A stretch of DNA of 64,000 nt, from positions 2,442,560 to 2,506,559 of the forward strand of contig NC_079375.1 in NCBI RefSeq assembly GCF_021018895.1. The letters are read 5' to 3'. A program made the translations under genes and the position numbers. Of the stretch, positions 10,625 through 23,279 are shown piece by piece. How positions within the stretch are numbered: position 1 is the first letter of the stretch; each line of letters begins with the position of its first letter. This DNA comes from Seriola aureovittata (Eukaryota > Chordata > Actinopteri > Carangiformes > Carangidae). The notes under the pieces were generated by a model. That model was not told the origin of the DNA and did not search any database. It was given only the letters and a program-made list of their open reading frames with translations.

Positions 10625-11184
10625 GTGAGTACATGAAACAGCGTTTCTACAACTTACAGTGCGCGCGGTGGTTAATCATGGCTCACTGGCTTGTTCAGTT
10701 GAAATGAGCAGCTGAGGAGTGAGAGTGTCCCCGGTCTGGAAGAGACAGGTTGTTTATGTCAGAGTCTCAGGAACCAGCGGAGTCACTTTGTTGCAGCAAT
10801 TTTCAGTCCATTAATGAAGGCTTGTTCTCCACTGATGTGGAACCAGTTAGGGTGTAACCTAATATTGTTGTGGGAAATGAATAGTTTCCCCCCTGAATGT
10901 CATTGTAACTACTTGGTTATGCAACCACAAACGCATGGATCCCTTCTCCTGATCCGAGGCCGTTCCCTTCATCTCTCAGCTGTCTTCTTGTCTGAACTGA
11001 GGCTTTCATTTCTTTTTTTTTTTTACAGTGTTTGTTTGACTCGTGAACCCTTCTGTTTCCAAAACTCTCAGTCAAACCCACCAAACGTAGATGAGTGGAG
11101 CTCCAGCAGATGGTGGATGTGTGGTGTTTGGTCAGTGTGAGGTTCTTTGTTGAAGTAATTCACTCACTCAACTTTTAGTTTAGT

Positions 11185-11880
11185 GCAGTAACATGATAGT
11201 TATGAATCACGTGACCCTCGTCTGCTTGGAAATTTATGTCAGTTCAACATAAGGTTTTTATTCACGCAACAAAATGATTTGTGTTTATTGATGATTTGAT
11301 TATGTTATATCAACAAGAAGTTGATGTTATATGACTTAAAGTTACGAGTTTACGTTAACATTAAGAGATGAATGTGTCATAACTTAGATCATAAGATCAT
11401 ATATTGGAATGAAAGTTTATGTCAAATGAACATAAACTTTTCCATTATTCAGCTAAATCCCAGTTAGCTTACTCTACTTGAAGATTTATTGCACACAAAA
11501 GTTTACAGTACAGTAACATGAAAGTTATGAGTACACCTGACACAATGATGTGTCACATGACCCCCCAACCCTGTGTGACTGGAGATTTTTGTCAGTTTGA
11601 CACACAATTTTCAGTCAAATGATAAAATAATTTGTGTTTTAATAACATAAAATGAAAACCAATTTGGCTGTATCAGCTTTATGAAATTAAGTAAAATTAA
11701 CAAAAAAAATGTAAAATTGCTGACTTAACATAAGAACATTACTTCAACCTCACAAGGGAGGAGTGTCTGTGTCAGGTGAACATAAAGTTTTTATGTCATT
11801 TTGACAATCTTGAGCCACTTTTATGTCATGGCTGGATTTGGTTTTACAGACGTGGCTTCCAGTAGAATTACTTGCATCAC
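11185..11880 (+). repeat. Diverged tandem duplication, period about 330 bases
   Basis: CAGTAACATGATAGTTATGA near 11187 reappears as CAGTAACATGAAAGTTATGA near 11514, each followed by CATGACC or CGTGACCC, then TTTxTGTCAGTTxxAC and AATGATTTGTGTTT or ATAATTTGTGTTTT. TTATGTCAxxTGAACATAAA recurs near 11420 and 11775. The unit is AT-rich and noncoding. Confidence 0.5.
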
Positions 11881-12059
11881 ACTAATGTGTCTGAGAAACT
11901 GGTGCAGCGAGTCGCGGTGCTGCAGTTGGGTCACTTCAACGTGAGCTCTGGTTTGGTGATTTGTTCCTTAACCCTCTGGAGTCAGGGTTGATCTCTTCAA
12001 CTGTTCTTACTCCACACGTACAGTCTCTTTTTTTCCTCCAATAACTGGAAATGTTGTTT

Positions 12060-12245
12060 GTTACCTGCCCAGGAAGTATGAGCCCAATGGGCCACATGGT
12101 GGCGCTGTAATTAAGGCCCGAAAATGTAATTTTCTAAAAGTCGCACCCCATTTGTCCGAGTGACATGAAATTTTAACCACAAGTTCAGCTCAATGTGGTC
12201 TACAAAACGTGGAGCACAGAAGTCCGCCTAGATGGATTTTTTTAA
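12060..12245 (+). repeat. Interspersed repeat with GGTGGCGCTGTAATTAAGG
   Basis: Contains GGGCCACATGGTGGCGCTG and TTGTCCGAGTGACATGAAATTT, pieces typical of a fish repeat family. It is unclassified, noncoding and present once here. Confidence 0.4.
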
Positions 12246-12786
12246 TTAAATTGCATAATGTGTAAAACTGTAAAAAAAAATTTAAAAAAATTTAATATAC
12301 TTTTTTCCCTTTTTTGGGGGGGGGGGGCAGGGTTATTATCATACTTGGCATTTATTTATTCATTTACCGTCCTTTTTCTAAGTACTGCACCTGTCCACTT
12401 CATGTAAGTATGTGTTGTCTACCTGTTTCTAATCATGTAAAAACACTGTAAACAACTTTACAGTGTTTAGTGGCTTATAAACCGGGGACCTGCACCTCGT
12501 CCTCACTTTCAGCCTGTGATTCTTCACAAGTTCCATCACCATGTTCACGTGCTGTAAAATCCGTCAGCTGGAGTTAAAAGTCATCATCTGTTAAAAAAAG
12601 TGCTGATTCTGAGATGAAGCTCTGTCACTCTCATTTCATCCAAAGTCCATTTTACTGGAAGACGTTGTCGGTCAGTGACGAGTCGAGTCCGGTCAGGCTG
12701 TGTGATTTAATAAAGCAGCAGATAATTAACAGTCTCACCCTCTATCTGATTATTACTCCCAGCCTGTGTGTGTTTTCAGACGTCAC

Positions 12787-12787
<1 letters not shown>

Positions 12788-12829
<42 letters not shown>
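12788..12829 (+). repeat. (ATG)14 trinucleotide microsatellite
   Basis: Fourteen uninterrupted ATG units within intron 1. They read as methionine on the plus strand and serine on the minus strand in flanking frames, neither of which looks coding. Confidence 0.95.
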
Positions 12830-13589
12830 TGTTGGTGAAACACTGATTAATATTCTCAGCCTGTATCTCAGAGCTGTCGACCTTTTCCTCGGTCGGAGCC
12901 ATTTGGAAACATTTCAGTCGATAGCAGCGGGCAGGGAAACACCTTTTTGTTTGTTTGTTTTTCCTGAGCTTGCACATCTCAAAATTCACTGTTGTTCCAA
13001 ACTGTGGTTGTGTAGCTGCCCAGAGTTGCAAAACTCATCAGCTGCAGCTTTGCACAAACATGCATAAACATTAAAGATGAAGAAATCAGGGTCGAACAGA
13101 TGGTTTTGGCTTCACGTGAAGGAGGTTCAGTTGGTTCTTTAGGAAGAACCGTCGGAGAGTCTTTATTCAGGGCAGTAAAATCCTTAAAGACACTGCCCTC
13201 CCCTCACCTGCTGACCGGGGCAACATGTTTCTGTACTTTCCTCTTGGCTCAGTAACTCAGAGACAAGAGAGGAAAACGCTTTGTGTTGAGACGAGTCTGC
13301 AGAGACTGACTCATCCCTCGGCTTGTCGCGTGTCTCCAGCTCGACTGACAGCACGCGTGTTGCTCTGTAACACAATATGGCTGCTCCATATGGGCTGCTG
13401 GTGTCAGAGCTGCACTGAGCATGAAGCTACACTTTAAAAAAAAAAAAAGCAGCTTTGACCAAGAGGAGAGACTCGCCCGGGTTAATGTGAGGTTAAATCG
13501 TCTCAGCAGACAGGAAGTGATGAATCCAGAGAGGTGATATCAGCTGCAGGGTGACACAAGGTCAGCGTAAACTGAATCAAACTAAATCA

Positions 13590-13593
13590 GTGT

Positions 13594-13632
<39 letters not shown>

Positions 13633-13639
13633 TGTGTGT
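13590..13639 (+). repeat. (TG)n microsatellite
   Basis: TG tract with two TATG interruptions. Confidence 0.9.
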
Positions 13640-14833
13640 AAACTAATGGTGTTTGAATTTCCTACATATACAGTGCTGTATGTTGTAGGATTATTTCACT
13701 TTTATTTAACTATGACATCACTGAAAAACTGAATTAGTATTTAAAGGGTCCATTTACCTAAATTCCATTCACACAACTACATATACAAAAAGACAACACC
13801 AGTGGTTTCCAGCCATGCAGAAAGCTAGGCTTTTATTTGCTAAGGTTTTTAAAAAATGTGACTTAGGTGAACTTGGGTTGAATAATTGGTTCAGTCGTCT
13901 TATGAGTTAAATGCACAATATGTGATTTTCTGCCACTAGTGGTCTCTGAATCAAAAAGAAAGAAAAGAAAAAAAAGACAGAGTTTGGTGACATCATGAAG
14001 TAGCGTGGGATCATGGGAGTTGTTGTTCTCATTGCCATCAGCTTCTCAAGGTTTGGATTCCTTCAGTGTCAGTGGCTCAGGAGGTTTTTTACCAGCAGCT
14101 GAATTATCCTCAGAGATCTCCTCCTCTCCACAACAAACAGACCAGCTGATTATAACAAGTAGAAACACTGAATGAAAGAGTTTCATGTTAAAATCAGTGT
14201 TTCTCTGATGTTGTTTGGTGAACACAGGAGGTCATGGAGCTGCTGCTAACGTTTGCTCAGCTTGTTTCTCTGAAAAACAGATCTCAAAATAATGTAATTT
14301 AGAATATATAGTTGAAAACGACCAAGGTGTAAAAAGTGTATCTTTAAAATGTGACTTAAAACTGGATAAAAGTCAATTTTAAGCTTTCTTTTAGACAAAC
14401 ACAACCCTGACACGTGCACACAGAGGATATGAGCATTACCAGGATTAAAATCAGATTTCTCTGGTTTGAGAATTGATGTAAACATTTGGGATAATGTAAG
14501 AACACAACTCAGCAACATATAGAACATAGGTCTAGTTTGGGTTTGTGTTGACAGCGGGGGGGGGGGGGGGATTATGATGCATGGGCAACACTTCAACAAC
14601 GTGACACATGTATAGGGAGGAGAGGCAAGTGGGACGGGGATTACAGAGCAGGAACAGATGGGGGGACCCAGATAAAGAATCAAGGAGAAACACAGGAGTA
14701 TGAAGAGGAGAGAGATGTCGCGCTGCCAGAAAACCAGAGTAAAATTTAATGTGTTAAAACTCGACAGGGAACATGAAACCCCTACAACAGCTTCCTGCTT
14801 TATTCAACCAAAATCAACATACAAAGATGTTTT

Positions 14834-15130
14834 CATTTTTATTCATCTGCGCCGGCGACAGTCAGAGCAGGAGGCATTTTGTTTTCAGCTTGTCCGTCTG
14901 CCCATCCCATTCTTGTGGACTCAATATCTCAGTAGTGCCTTGACGGAAAAAAGGTCAAGGTCAGTGTGACCTCTCAAAACACTTTTTAGCCATTACTCAA
15001 GACTTCACAGCAATTATGACCAAATTTCACACAGATGGTTCATGTTTTAATGACTCAGGGTAAACAGGGATGTAACCTGAAACTAGTTTGAGTGGCGCAG
15101 GCAGAATTACCTTGACATGGTGATTCTGGT
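14834..15130 (+). repeat. Hormone-response-motif repeat (family A), short copy
   Basis: Same start (TTTTTATTCATCTGCGCCGG) and end (GGGATGTAACCTGAAACTAG) as the other copies, but with only one internal unit. It contains a perfect consensus ERE, AGGTCAGTGTGACCT, at 14958-14972, followed by AACACTTTTTAGCCATTACT. Confidence 0.7.
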
Positions 15131-15570
15131 TTGACACATGAGCTTGTCTTTGAATGACTGAACATGAAAATCTAGTTCAAGTAAAAGCCAGTAAAGCGTA
15201 AGTAGAATAATCCAGATTCCTCCACAGGTGGTTCTTAATGATGAATTTCTTGGGTCAAATCTGATCACAAGGTCAAAATGTCTGTGTGACAGTTCCTCTG
15301 GCAGTTTGACTGATAACCCGGATCATTCAGTTTAAAGCTGGCAGTAGATTTTTTTTTTTTTTTTTACCTCTACGGCTCTTGATCAGTTTGGTGAACCACG
15401 TGACGTTCAGGGAACACCCACAGCCCTGGAGGAGGTTTTAAAGGGTCCCCGCAAAAATGAGGAGCATTTTGATTTCAATAAAGTGAAAGAGGACTGAGAG
15501 AGACGGAGTCTGCATCAGTAGTTTTCTCCAGCTTTACCAAATGTTACTTAGAATCAACAAAGACTCCTGG

Positions 15571-15870
15571 AACCTGATTGTCAATTAGTTTGGTTGACAG
15601 GAAATTAATGATGATTATATTTGATTATTTAGTCTTTTAAATCATGTTTTCAGCAGACATGAGTGAAAACTCAACTGGTGTCAGCTTCCTCAGATTTAAA
15701 TATTTGATAATCTTTATAAATTTTATAAACATCTGTGATAGTAAACTGAATATTTGGGGGTTTTTGACTGTTGTTCAGATAAAGCAAGCAATTTAAATAT
15801 GTAAATTTGGAGTCTGGAGGCCCAAGAAAATAAGAGGTAGTCACAGCTCTATAGCATAAAGTTGGATTGT
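15571..15870 (+). mobile_element. hAT-type MITE, GGGCTGCAAC family, diverged copy
   Basis: The internal segments AGTAAACTGAATATTTGGGG, TTGACTGTTGTTCAGATAAA and GCAAGCAATTTAAAT follow the family order; the ends are eroded. Confidence 0.55.
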
Positions 15871-16479
15871 GCATCACTGTGATTTCTATAGATATTTATT
15901 CTCTTGATTATAGCCATAAATTTCCATCAGATCTATATGAAAACACACATTTTGTCCGTTGCACTCTTCTAGTTGTGACTGTTCCGTCCACATCGTCACA
16001 CTGAGGATCTTTCTGTCAAGCCTTTGCAGTAGCGTCACACATTTACTCTCAACCACATCTGGCAGCAGGAAAAGACCCTACGCCAAAAACTGATCAATAT
16101 TGAACAATCAGGCTGGAAGCGGAAAGCCGGTTGAACCTTCGAGCTGTGACTTCATTCAGTAGCATTTTCAGTCACCAAGAATAATCGATGCAGCTGATTT
16201 AGAAGACGCTGAGATCCACAGAAGGACCGTGGCAGGTTCTCCGAGACGCTGGAACAAGCCGTGTGCAGGTGTGTCTGAGGAGAACACAGGTTGTTCCCTC
16301 TGATGCGGTCCTCTGAATTTGCTAAGCTAGGCTAAGCTACGCTGTGTGTTGTTGGTGCCTTTTTAATACGGGTGTAATGGTTTTGAATCCATGACTAAGA
16401 CTGCGATATAAAAGTCAGTGATTTTTTTGTTGTGATACCGGAAGAGGGAACTGCCCCCTATACGATGTCTTTTAAATAG

Positions 16480-16622
16480 TTTTGTGTTTCTTTGTGTTGT
16501 TTTGTGTTATTGGTTGTTTTGCATCTCTTTGGGATAGTCTTGCATCTCTCCATGGCTGTTTTGCGTCTGTTTGTGGTTGTTTTGTCTCATTTGGGGGTCA
16601 TTGTGTGTCTCCTTAGGATCGT
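16480..16622 (+). repeat. Degenerate minisatellite, ~21-base unit TTTTGTGTCTCTTTGTGGTTG
   Basis: About seven imperfect units in a row (TTTTGTGTTTCTTTGTG, TTTTGCATCTCTTTGGG, TCTTGCATCTCTCCATGG, TTTTGCGTCTGTTTGTGG and others). Unit lengths vary from 17 to 22 bases, so it is old. Noncoding. Confidence 0.6.
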
Positions 16623-17840
16623 AATTCCTGTCTGTTTAGTCTTTTAACCGAGCTCTGTGACTTTTAAACAAGAAATATGAAGAGTCACTTCATACAGAGG
16701 CTCTGTCCCAGTTCTCTTCTGTTGAGTAATGCATACATGGGTCCAGCTCACATGAACTAATTCATTATATGACAAGAAATATTTGTTATATACAGCTGTC
16801 AATGAATGTCAAGGAATTCATGTACTTGATAAATACTTCTAGGCTTTATTGTTTGTTTTCTGTCGTTCTTTGACAGTGAAAAATGTTCTGCATTGCTTGT
16901 TGTGTTAAAAAAGTCTTAAATTCAGTTTGGTCAACACTGCAGAAACCTCTGTTTTATCAATCCCTGCCCCGACTTGAACGCCCCCTGGAGGCGGCACTGT
17001 GAGGGAATGTCAGGCTGCAGAAGTATCAGATTCAAGCTACCATTACAGGACTGAGGAACTGTAGTGCCGAAAATTTGGTTTCCATAACAACACTAAGGAG
17101 AGAGTGAAATCAGATCTACAGTGGAGGCTGAGAGTCAGGTAGAGCGAGCCTGTGTGAAAGCAGAGAGCGAGAGAGAGAGAGAGAGAGGGAGATAAACAGA
17201 GACAGATAGAGATGTGGAGGGTGAGCGAGGGAAACAAGAGATGTTCGACATCAGCAGTTCGGTGGCAGATCAGTGGTGAACCTTGGCCTCGTCCTGGCAT
17301 CCAGACAAGCCTGACAGGAGGGCTCCTTCCCAGAATGCACGGCTGCATAATTCCCATATCTCTCTCTCTGTCTTTTTGATACCCATGACATGCTCTCTCA
17401 CCCCTCCCTCCCTTTAACAACAACAACAACAGCAGCCACAGCAGCTGTGGGTGCAAATCATCTCAGTCAGATCATCAGTGTCTGTGATTTTCATGTTTTC
17501 AGATCCGTTTGAAGGATTAGACGCTCCTCCGCAGGTTGATCCTCCAGCCTGGCAGGATCATAAGATCCTTTAAAAAGCTTCTGGATTAACGTCACACTTG
17601 CATTGTCATCCCACTAAAACAAGGCTGTTGGTCTTGTTGGCCCTTCACACCAACACACCGATACAGGTTAAATGTTTCAGACCAGCATGGTGTACGTGGA
17701 TACATTTAAAAGAGAAAGTGTGTACAGGTTTTATTTCTTTAGTTAAAGGCTGTTGGAGAGTGTCTTGTCTCCTTCAGCTCGACAGTAGATATTTAATGCT
17801 GGTTGCATTTTCACAGCAGGAGGAAGTTTGGCAGATGCAC

Positions 17841-18070
17841 ATGAATCGATTGATTGTTTTGATAATCAAAGCAAAAATGCTAAAAATGTGATGGTTACTG
17901 CTTCTCAAATGGGAGGATTTCCTTTGTCATAGATGATAATAAACGTTACATCTCAGACCGATGAAGATGACGTCTTGAGCTGTGGCAAATTAGAACAGGG
18001 ATTTTTTAAAAAACATTTTGTAGATGCAAAAATTAACTGATAAAATACTGAAGGTGATTAATCATTAGTT
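17841..18070 (+). mobile_element. hAT-type MITE, GGGCTGCAAC family, partial copy
   Basis: Contains GCAAAAATGCTAAAAATGTGATGG, CTTCTCAAATGGGAGGATTT and a degraded ATTAATCATTAGTTAA end, all matching the internal order of the family. Both termini are worn. Confidence 0.55.
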
Positions 18071-18550
18071 AAAGGGATTAACTTGCACTTTCAACCGTTC
18101 TTTAAGATTTCTTTGCTTCCCATATTGGCTGAACCTTATTTTAGCTTGTACTCAACAAGTCCCAAAGATTTCAAATATACCAAATACAGAACTCTAAATT
18201 ACAGTATAATGTGCATGAAATTGCACAAATTACACAACTGTTGCACAGGACATTTAGATTTTTCAATTTGATATGATACCGCAGCCACCAAGAAATAGTG
18301 TCTCAGATCTGAATATCTCTCTCTTTTAGAGTGTGATGTAGCTTTCATAATGTGCTACAACAGGCACATACAGAGAAAAATATATTAATGTGATGTGGTT
18401 GAACAGTGTGGACACATAGGTTTCACCCACTGAGAACGTGAGGGTCCGCGCAGAGATTTCAGCACCATGGACAGTGACCACAGTGCAAAGACTGAGCAGA
18501 CTACCAGACTCCATTGAGAATATTACAAAATTACACGCATAATAATACTG

Positions 18551-18946
18551 TCACTGCTGAAATGATTAGTCATTTAATACTTAAGTCATTTAATCTTTTG
18601 TTAAGTAAATTTACCAAACATTCTTTAGTTCCACCTTCTCCAGTTCTCCAGACGATTTGCTGGTTTTCTTTCTTTCTTATCCTTGTTAACTGAATTTATT
18701 TGTGTTCTGGACTGTTGGCTGGATAAAACAAGACTCTCCGAACGTTTTCACACATTTTGGACATTTTTATTGACTAAACAATGAATCGATTAACCAAAAA
18801 AGTAAAGGAAAAATTTATTGATAAAGAAAATTAGATGTTAAAAGTTTGTTCTTGATGTTGGAAACAGTTTGACCAAAACTCTCAAGTCAAGCCTTGAGTA
18901 TAGACTTTTTGTCAAGATAATAAAAAATATTGTTAGTTGCAGCCCT
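18551..18946 (-). mobile_element. hAT-type MITE, GGGCTGCAAC family
   Basis: The right end reads GTTGCAGCCCT, the inverted terminus of the family, and the body includes GGACTGTTGGCTGGATAAAACAAG and AATGAATCGATTAACC in short pieces shared with the other copies. The left boundary is approximate. Confidence 0.6.
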
Positions 18947-20154
18947 GAACAGTATAATGAAAATGATAACAGGCTATTTAAAATGTAAATATAACTGTAA
19001 CACTCAGCTCAGTTTTCTGCTCTTATGTCTTACGAGAACTTAGCTTGATTGCTGTCAAACTGAAACAAAAGCAAAGCTGACAATTCACTGACGAGTTTCA
19101 GTTCACTCTCAATCTGCTCTGATTTTGCTGAGCCCACAGAATCTATTTCTGCCCCGCAGAGAAAACCACCATGCGCATAATTACCTCAAACCTCAGCAAA
19201 TTACCATCTGAATTCAGGCTGCATCAGATTAATGTCACACTTAGGCGTCACCTCTGTCTTTCCAGGCGCAGCCGCTGTCTCCTTTTCTGTCTCCGAACAA
19301 TACATTATGCATTTAGTAAGAGGCAGAGTGGTCGTGTTGTTAACTTCCTATTAGTGAAAGCGGCCATGTCGGCTCCAGAGGCTGAGGAATGTGTTTCCCC
19401 TGCTGATGTGTTCTTGTTTTGTCCTCGACTTGAATTGTTACTGCAACAGGAAATTGGGTGGAAAAGCACCTAATACATCAACAAACAAGCCTGAAAATTC
19501 CATGTAGTTTGAAGAAATGTGCTGTTTTAATTTGCCATTAGCCTTGATCTGGGGTGTCATGACTGAAGACTTCAGTTTTGTGCTCCAAGGGCGCTGAACA
19601 AACCTGTTTATGAACTGCCCTGTTGTCTGTTGTGCAGCTCTAAAGATTTGGGGCCAGTTTATGATTTACTTTAATACTAGGACTCCTATTTCAGATAGGA
19701 CCTCTTTAGATAGGGGGGATTTGTCTCCTTCCATCAGTTGCATCAGTTTGAGTTTGGCATTTCACAGTCTAACTTCTTGTTATACCTACAGGTTTGAAGT
19801 TTGGTTAAAAAATAAATAAATAAATGTAATAGAAAGAGGAATACAAAATAAGGCTGGCTGATGAGGTGACAGCCAGGGTCACTGGGGGGGTCAATACGTG
19901 AAATGTATAACACCACTGGTCTCAAAATTCTGCAGCTATGTTGTCAGAAATGCACCAGAGGAGCAGCTGGTGTATCTGCTACAGTGCAGCCAAACAAACT
20001 AACATTGTTTCAGTCGGCACAGTTGCGCTCAGCTCTGACCCCGGGAACAGATACATTTTTTTCTTCTGTGTAGAGAATCACAGAATCTATATACTTTGGA
20101 TTGCTGCTGCAGCGATAAATAGTGACAAAAATGGGGTTTGATTTCTTGAAAATC

Positions 20155-20285
20155 TTAAAGGTCCCATGTAGTATAAAGGTAGATGTGTGTGTGTTGTTTG
20201 ATTATAAAGCAGGTGAAAGTATCAAAGCGCTCATTCCACAGAGAAATGCACACAGGCTGTATTCAAATAAAACACAGGAAAAGTG
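20155..20285 (+). mobile_element. TTAA-ended MITE (family D), internally deleted copy
   Basis: Starts TTAAAGGTCCCATGTAGTAT and continues to CACAGGCTGTATTC, then jumps directly to CAAATAAAACACAGGAA, which lies near the far end in full copies. About 330 bases of the middle are missing. Confidence 0.6.
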
Positions 20286-20814
20286 TAAAATAATGATTTT
20301 CAAGGATTATAACTTTAAGGAATACGGAAGCTCACGAACGTCAAAAATGTTTTGGCTGTTAGTCCAGCTGTTTTGGTTCTGCCTGTGGCTGGAGGATTAT
20401 TGGACAGAGGGTTTCAACATCGACAACAATTTAACAACTAAATGGATGTGACACAGTTGGAGATTCTTGACGGCTCAGACTCAGATCACCATTAACCAAG
20501 CTGTTGTGGCCTTCTTCAGATCTTGCTTGATGACTGATTTTAAGAACACTTGTATTACCATCTCGTAAATGCCATTACATACACTTCAAACTCAAAGATA
20601 AAACGCACTACCACTTCTTTCTCTTCCTCTCCTCTGTCTTCTCTTTGTTGTCCCCTGATGTCAACTCTTAAACTTCTGAATAACAGCAGACTTCAGTGGC
20701 CCGTCTCTGACCTTTTCTTTCTTCCGATGGACACGGGGGTCTTTGCTTGTGGGTTAAACCGACCCGATCAAACGGGAGCAGGATGAAACCAACAAAGTGG
20801 AGTTGGAGACCGGA

Positions 20815-21000
20815 AGCGTTGTGCGCAGCTCATTAGGGCCGATGATGAGCTCTCATTAGCAATTAGTAACTCTACATAGTGCTTGGCAGCAGATTCCACA
20901 GGGCGAGAGTCATTTGGTCACCGTGCACGACAGCGGGGAAAACAGTGCATGTTAGCTGAGTGCGAGGAGCTAATTGAGCTCACAACTAGATGACTCAAGA
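20815..21000. promoter_or_regulatory. Candidate regulatory island with homeodomain-type motifs
   Basis: A non-repetitive stretch with TCATTAG twice (20830, 20853), CAATTAG (20860) and CTAATTGAG (20970), embedded in GC-balanced sequence without repeat features. This is the look of a developmental enhancer, but conservation could not be tested. Confidence 0.25.
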
Positions 21001-22311
21001 GGAAGCAGTTCAGGATTCGAAAGCTCATAATGCCTCAGGCCTGGAGGAAATAACTTGCAGATTGCAGTTTTGGTGATTATCTTTAATATCTGGATTGAAA
21101 GATTACATGCTGATATAAGTGACTTCTAGGATCCTTGGAGCCTGAAGATTTGATAGAGTGTCTCTCTGTGAAGCGTGGCTGACAGCTTCATGTCTCAGCT
21201 TGTTGATGGTTTGATCCCTGTTACCCACAAACGGCAGAGAAAAAGCTTTGTCAGGCACTTTCTCCTGTTTGAAAAACATTTTTGTAGACTCACCATTTTC
21301 ATCCAACAGCTAAACATGAGTTATACTTTCTAAAATGACACCCCCCCCCCCCCTTCAGTCTAGACCTTGTACTTCCCCTTTTTCCTGCAGGGCTGAAGGG
21401 TCCAGTGAATTAAGTGGGGTGTATTTAAACTCAGGTAACCTCGGTTCCTACATTCAATGAGTCACAGCCGCATCTGTTGTATCTGTCGCTGAAAGACGTG
21501 TAATCACTCTTAAGGTGGAGTGGATTGATTTCTCCGTGTTTGCTCCAGTTGGAGTGCAGCAAACACTGATGGCTTTGTCCTGGGAATCTCACACTTAGAC
21601 ACTGAATGATGTTCATCACTAAAGCTGTGGCAGAGTTTCTATGAATATTTTAGCCTCAAGCAAGGCTCGTGCAGAATATTGCACATTTATGGCGGATGCT
21701 ATCTTATGAAACCAGCGCGGCCTTGCAAATGGCACATCAAGAGGACGCACACCACACTGTGGTTTTGACTTTCAGCAGCAGGACAGTGTCTTGTATGTGG
21801 GTAGTTTGGGTCCAAAGTCAGTCTCAGCAGAGATTCTGTACTGGAAATGAAGTACAATAATCATGAAGGTTTGATTTAGAATTTTATTAATATCAGATAA
21901 AGATGAATGAACATAGAGACTGGGGCTGTCAAAGAAGTCAAGTCTGAACAAATTCAAACTGTAATTTCACGTAACTTTAATATGAATGTGATCTTGATAT
22001 TGTTCAAATTAATTTGAACTAGGCTTGCACAATCTTATCTATAGTCAGATCATTCTATCGTCACCCTGTAAAATAGTAGCCGATATATTCTGTGCCGACA
22101 TGAAACTAGGGTGGGCCAAATTAAATTTACAAATAAAAATACAAATAATAATAACCATTTTTATTTATTATTAAGTTTAGTTTACTCAAAGATCAAGCAA
22201 ACTACTTCAAATGGCCTGATGTTATAGACTAATTTATAAACTTGAACAAGTACAACAAGTAAGGAGCAGTTCGAAATTTTATTTTTTTCCCACGTCCAAT
22301 GTATTATTACC

Positions 22312-22470
22312 TAAAGGTTGATATAGTCTAAAGGTAGATGTCCATGTGTAGTTTGATTATAGATCAGGTCTAGGTTCTATATTAATACTGTGAAAGTATC
22401 AAAGCCTCAGTCCACAGAGAAATGCTCACAGCCTGTATTCAGAAACTGAGCCTAGGGATTGGGAGGTGTT
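22312..22470 (+). mobile_element. TTAA-ended MITE (family D), left-end fragment
   Basis: Carries AAAGGTAGATGTCCATGTG, AGGTTCTATATTAATACTG and CACAGCCTGTATTCAGAAAC in family order, then leaves the family after CTGAGCC. Confidence 0.6.
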
Positions 22471-23229
22471 TACTGACAGCATGTTAATTTCAGATAAACT
22501 GGGGATTTCTGTGTCATGAGTTCAGTCGATGGCAACAGTCTCATTTATAATGATACTTCTGTGGAGCAGTTTTACCATAGCAGTCTGTTTATGTTTACTA
22601 GCCTGGGATTCAGGTTTCCTAATGGACTCTGTGGTTGTGGTCATTTAGAGTAATGACATTTATATTCGCCAATTGTTGTACCAGTGGGAGAGTCATTCAG
22701 TGGTCGCTCATGGAGAGACGCAATTTAAGGCCGAGGCTCAATTAACTAGAAATGTCATCTCATGCTGAGTCTGAGAGGTGGAGGCTGACACAGAAACCTG
22801 GATTAGTTTAGGGTTCTTAGTACAATTCAAGACTTGAAAGCAGAATCAGATGAAAAACGAAGAGCGATACAGTCTCTGACTGAAGGTGGTTTTTTTTTTC
22901 AAATTATTTTTATGTGCATTTTTGCCTTATTGTGACAGCCACAGTGAGAGAGAGTGGGGTGGGGTGAGGGGTTGGGGGACAAATGAAACTAACTGTCTAT
23001 AGAAAGTTCTGCTTTTGGCTTGTTCATAAGAATTCACTGTTAGTTTAACGCTAGCGCGCTGCACTCGTGTAAGACAAACCACGGTGGATGAGAAGAGTTA
23101 AAAATATGTCTTTTCTACATGTTTAGATGTTGTTGTGAGAACACTCACAACTCCCGCTGTAGTTGTTGTCAACTCCGGTAAAAAGTTCACTTGAGTTCAC
23201 TTGTCTTTACTGCCACCTCAGTGCTGTCC

Positions 23230-23231
<2 letters not shown>

Positions 23232-23278
<47 letters not shown>
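23232..23278 (+). repeat. (GT)n microsatellite, about 23 units
   Basis: Uninterrupted GT tract followed by CAGAGTGTGTGTGT. Confidence 0.95.

Positions 23279-23279
<1 letters not shown>

Larger units (their letters stand above)
10180..10680 (+). promoter_or_regulatory. GC/CpG-rich promoter and 5' leader region around kcnq3 exon 1
   Basis: Base composition shifts sharply to GC and CpG-rich around the first exon (for example cgcgccgggg and ccgcggctg), in contrast to the AT-rich flanks. This is the expected CpG-island setting of a neuronal channel gene lacking a clear TATA box. A polypyrimidine-rich stretch (10100-10160) precedes it. The precise transcription start cannot be read from the sequence. 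Confidence 0.5.

Noticed and set aside
14246..14683. 145-codon minus-strand frame
   Set aside because: It runs through a G15 tract read as prolines, has no recognisable domain and no homologous look.
20122..20451. 109-codon plus-strand frame containing NFKEYGSS, briefly like the KCNQ3 FKEYE motif
   Set aside because: The residues before it are not the hydrophobic S1 helix, and the first third is the family D MITE.
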